From Candidatus Nitrosopumilus sp. (lineage in GTDB: Archaea; Thermoproteota; Nitrososphaeria; Nitrososphaerales; Nitrosopumilaceae): DNA of 16,005 nt. Under the pieces are notes generated by a model, which was not told the DNA's origin, made no database searches, and worked only from the letters and a program-made list of their open reading frames with translations. The position numbers and the translations under genes are program-made. Location of the stretch: contig JABMOR010000106.1 in assembly GCA_013203245.1 (NCBI GenBank), forward strand, positions 1 through 16,005. The letters run 5' to 3'. Position 1 is the first letter of the stretch. Every line of letters begins with the position of its first letter. Positions 14,408 through 16,005 of this stretch are shown one piece after another.

Positions 14408-15697
14408 TTATATTGAAAATTCTGATGCAATTCTATTGAGCATGATTTCTTTAATTTCTTCACGATTTTCAGTGTTTCCTGTAGCCCACATTGCCTTTAC
14501 TAATGCAATTTCTGGAATCATGTTTTCTAGAGGGATTATTCCTAAATCAAGAAGATCTCTACCACTCTCGTAAACTGTCATTCTCACTCTGCCATCTATA
14601 CACTGTGAAGTCATTCCCATAAAGATGCCTTTTTCATTTGCCATTTTTACTATTGGATACATATTTTCTCCAATATGTCCTAATCCAGTACCTTCAAAAA
14701 TTATTGCTTTGTATCCTGCATCTATGATATTTTTTAACATATTTGGATCATATCCTGGATAATATTTTACTAGGGCAACTTTTTCATTTATTTTTATTTT
14801 AGGGTTGTATTCGTTAGTTGTAAAAAAATCGTCTTTCATATTATTATGAATTTCACTATTTACAATTAAAAATGCAGGATTATTTCCTACTGTTTGAAAT
14901 GCTCCTCTTTTACTAGTGTGATTTTTTCTTACTCTTGTTCCAATATGACAAGCAATTGTTTCATCATTTTCATCTTGATGCATTGCTATGTAGATTCCAT
15001 TTGTTTTACATTCTGTAAGGAATTTTACAGCTCCGATTAGATTTAGTGCAGCATCTGAAGATGCACGATCTGATGATCTTTGTGAACCAACTAATGCTAT
15101 TGGAATTGGAAAACCTGCTAATGAAAAAGAAAGATAAGATGATGTGTAATGCATAGTATCTGTACCATGGGCAATAATAATTCCAGAATAACCTGAATCC
15201 CGATATTCATTCACTGTTTGAGCAATTTTTAACCAATGTTCAGGCATAATGTTTTCAGAATATTCTGAAAACAATACCTTGGTGTCTATATTTGCAATTT
15301 TAGCTAGCTCAGGAACTGATGAATTTAATTCTTCAGCAGTTAATACTGGCGTAACTGATCCAGTTCTATAATCAATTTTACTTGCAATTGTACCTCCAGT
15401 TGATAGCAATAGAATATTTGGTAACTTTTCATTTTTCACAACCTTTTCGTTTTTCTCAACAATTTTTTCTGGAGTCAGACCTTTCACAACTTTTTCAATT
15501 TTAGCAATTTCTAAACCAATGTTGTATCCACTCTTTAATTTTAAAACAATATGTTTGTCATCACTGTGTTCGTATCTAGGCATCACAATTCCTGAATAAG
15601 TAATATCTGCTAGAATTTTTACATAATCTCCAATTGAAATTTTGTTTGTCTTTAGAAATTCTAATGAATTTCCATCATATCCTGTATATTCTGACAT
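14408..15697 (-). CDS. gatD: Glutamyl-tRNA(Gln) amidotransferase subunit D
   Basis: GatD is the amidase that frees ammonia from glutamine (or asparagine) and channels it to GatE. The 429-residue protein begins with a small beta-barrel domain (about 20-70, with GDYVKI and the YSGIVMPR segment) and a charged linker. A type I L-asparaginase-like domain follows from about residue 93. Catalytic motifs are STGGTI at 99-104 and HGTDT at 177-181 (Thr179, Asp180). The basic segment RVRKNHTSKR (256-265) contains the probable catalytic lysine. The N-terminal barrel separates GatD from plain asparaginases. The ATG at 15697 has a TATA-like run about 26 bases ahead, so gatD probably leads the operon on a leaderless mRNA. 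Confidence 0.97.
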   Translation of the reverse strand: MSEYTGYDGNSLEFLKTNKISIGDYVKILADITYSGIVMPRYEHSDDKHIVLKLKSGYNIGLEIAKIEKVVKGLTPEKIVEKNEKVVKNEKLPNILLLSTGGTIASKIDYRTGSVTPVLTAEELNSSVPELAKIANIDTKVLFSEYSENIMPEHWLKIAQTVNEYRDSGYSGIIIAHGTDTMHYTSSYLSFSLAGFPIPIALVGSQRSSDRASSDAALNLIGAVKFLTECKTNGIYIAMHQDENDETIACHIGTRVRKNHTSKRGAFQTVGNNPAFLIVNSEIHNNMKDDFFTTNEYNPKIKINEKVALVKYYPGYDPNMLKNIIDAGYKAIIFEGTGLGHIGENMYPIVKMANEKGIFMGMTSQCIDGRVRMTVYESGRDLLDLGIIPLENMIPEIALVKAMWATGNTENREEIKEIMLNRIASEFSI

Positions 15698-15715
15698 TTA
15701 TGAGGATTAGATTCG

Positions 15716-15729
15716 TTATTTTATTAAAA
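15716..15729 (-). promoter_or_regulatory. Candidate TATA box for gatD-gatE
   Basis: The minus strand has TTTTAATAAAATAA centred about 26 bases before the gatD ATG, ideal for a leaderless transcript. The same T-run follows directly after the stop of the upstream AAA ATPase gene and might also help end that transcript. Confidence 0.45.
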
Positions 15730-16005
15730 CTACCTGTAATATGAGGCCACTAATTTATCGCCTATCTTGAGGTCTTTTTGTTCTCTTACTTTCTTTACTG
15801 CTTCCTCAAAGTGTTTCATAGTTACTTTAGCATCAACATCCTTCTTTTCAATATCCTTTACATCTGGATGCGAATCTAAGAATTCATGAATGACTAGAGA
15901 TACTGCAGTATTGGCAATAGATGCTGTATCTGCACCACTAAGTCCATCAGTTAATTCTGATAGTTTTTCAAAGTCAATATGTTGAGAATCATTTTCATCA
16001 GTAAT
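15730..16005 (-). CDS. Cdc48/VCP-type AAA ATPase, C-terminal fragment (cut by window edge)
   Basis: The minus-strand frame is open from the right edge and ends at a TAG at 15730-15732, giving the last 91 residues. They contain LSELTDGLSGADTASIAN (residues 15-32 of the fragment), the sensor-2 helical region of AAA domains where the family has LTEGxSGADI. Next is VTMKHFEEAVKKVR (61-74), typical of the helix closing the last AAA domain in Cdc48/VAT proteins, and a short tail ending YYR. Cdc48-type ATPases unfold ubiquitin-like-tagged or damaged proteins for the proteasome. Whether this copy has one or two AAA domains lies outside the window. A proteasome-activating (PAN) or CdvC protein fits less well, given the tail. 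Confidence 0.85.
   Translation of the reverse strand: MTDENDSQHIDFEKLSELTDGLSGADTASIANTAVSLVIHEFLDSHPDVKDIEKKDVDAKVTMKHFEEAVKKVREQKDLKIGDKLVASYYR

Overview
The window is a compact, AT-rich stretch of an archaeal genome, most likely a Nitrosopumilus-like member of the Nitrososphaerota (Thaumarchaeota). The archaeal markers are an LSm (Sm-like) protein, a multi-OB-fold replication protein A, a RadA-family paralog, the archaea-only GatD/GatE tRNA amidotransferase, a Cdc48-type AAA ATPase and tRNAs without an encoded CCA end. The bacterial-type MetK and the GrpE-DnaK-DnaJ chaperone set fit mesophilic archaea that acquired such genes from bacteria. The genus-level placement is inference from gene content and base composition; no 16S gene is present. 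I see no insertion sequence, prophage or CRISPR array, and every stretch without a gene is shorter than about 210 bases.

Layout. 1-637 (minus): LSm gene followed by metK, which runs off the left edge. 745-1546 (plus): a RadA/RadB-like ATPase and an untracked 39-residue membrane peptide. 1543-2961 (minus): replication protein A. 2962-3164: the largest non-coding gap, a divergent promoter region. 3165-4848 (plus): a two-gene ABC-2 exporter. 4858-6833 (minus): a short nucleotide-sugar-dehydrogenase-like protein, tRNA-Gln(UUG) and a DUF354 glycosyltransferase-like protein. 6895-12156 (plus): a second, degenerate dehydrogenase-like protein, then grpE, dnaK, dnaJ and a HAD-family nucleotidase-like gene. 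12153-12317 (minus): a 54-residue Cys/His-rich protein. 12396-12480 (plus): tRNA-Leu(CAG). 12485-15697 (minus): gatE and gatD. 15730-16005 (minus): the C-terminus of a Cdc48-type AAA ATPase.

How the genes work together. GatD and GatE together convert Glu-tRNA(Gln) into Gln-tRNA(Gln), and the tRNA-Gln substrate is encoded in the same window about 6.7 kb away. GrpE, DnaK and DnaJ form the Hsp70 folding cycle. The ABC ATPase and permease form one exporter. RPA and the RadA paralog both belong to single-strand DNA handling and recombination, and sit end to end. The least explained part is 4858-8046. There, two incomplete relatives of UDP-sugar dehydrogenases flank a GT-B-like protein: one keeps the catalytic cysteine but lacks the C-terminal domain, the other keeps a C-terminal domain but shows no catalytic cysteine motif.

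Expression signals look typical of this lineage. Several first genes have a TATA-like element about 25 bases ahead of the start codon, suggesting leaderless or short-leader transcripts (gatD, dnaJ, the 39-residue ORF). Some internal genes have a Shine-Dalgarno match (gatE, the nucleotidase). Three genes use non-ATG starts: GTG for LSm, TTG for the DUF354 gene and TTG for grpE.
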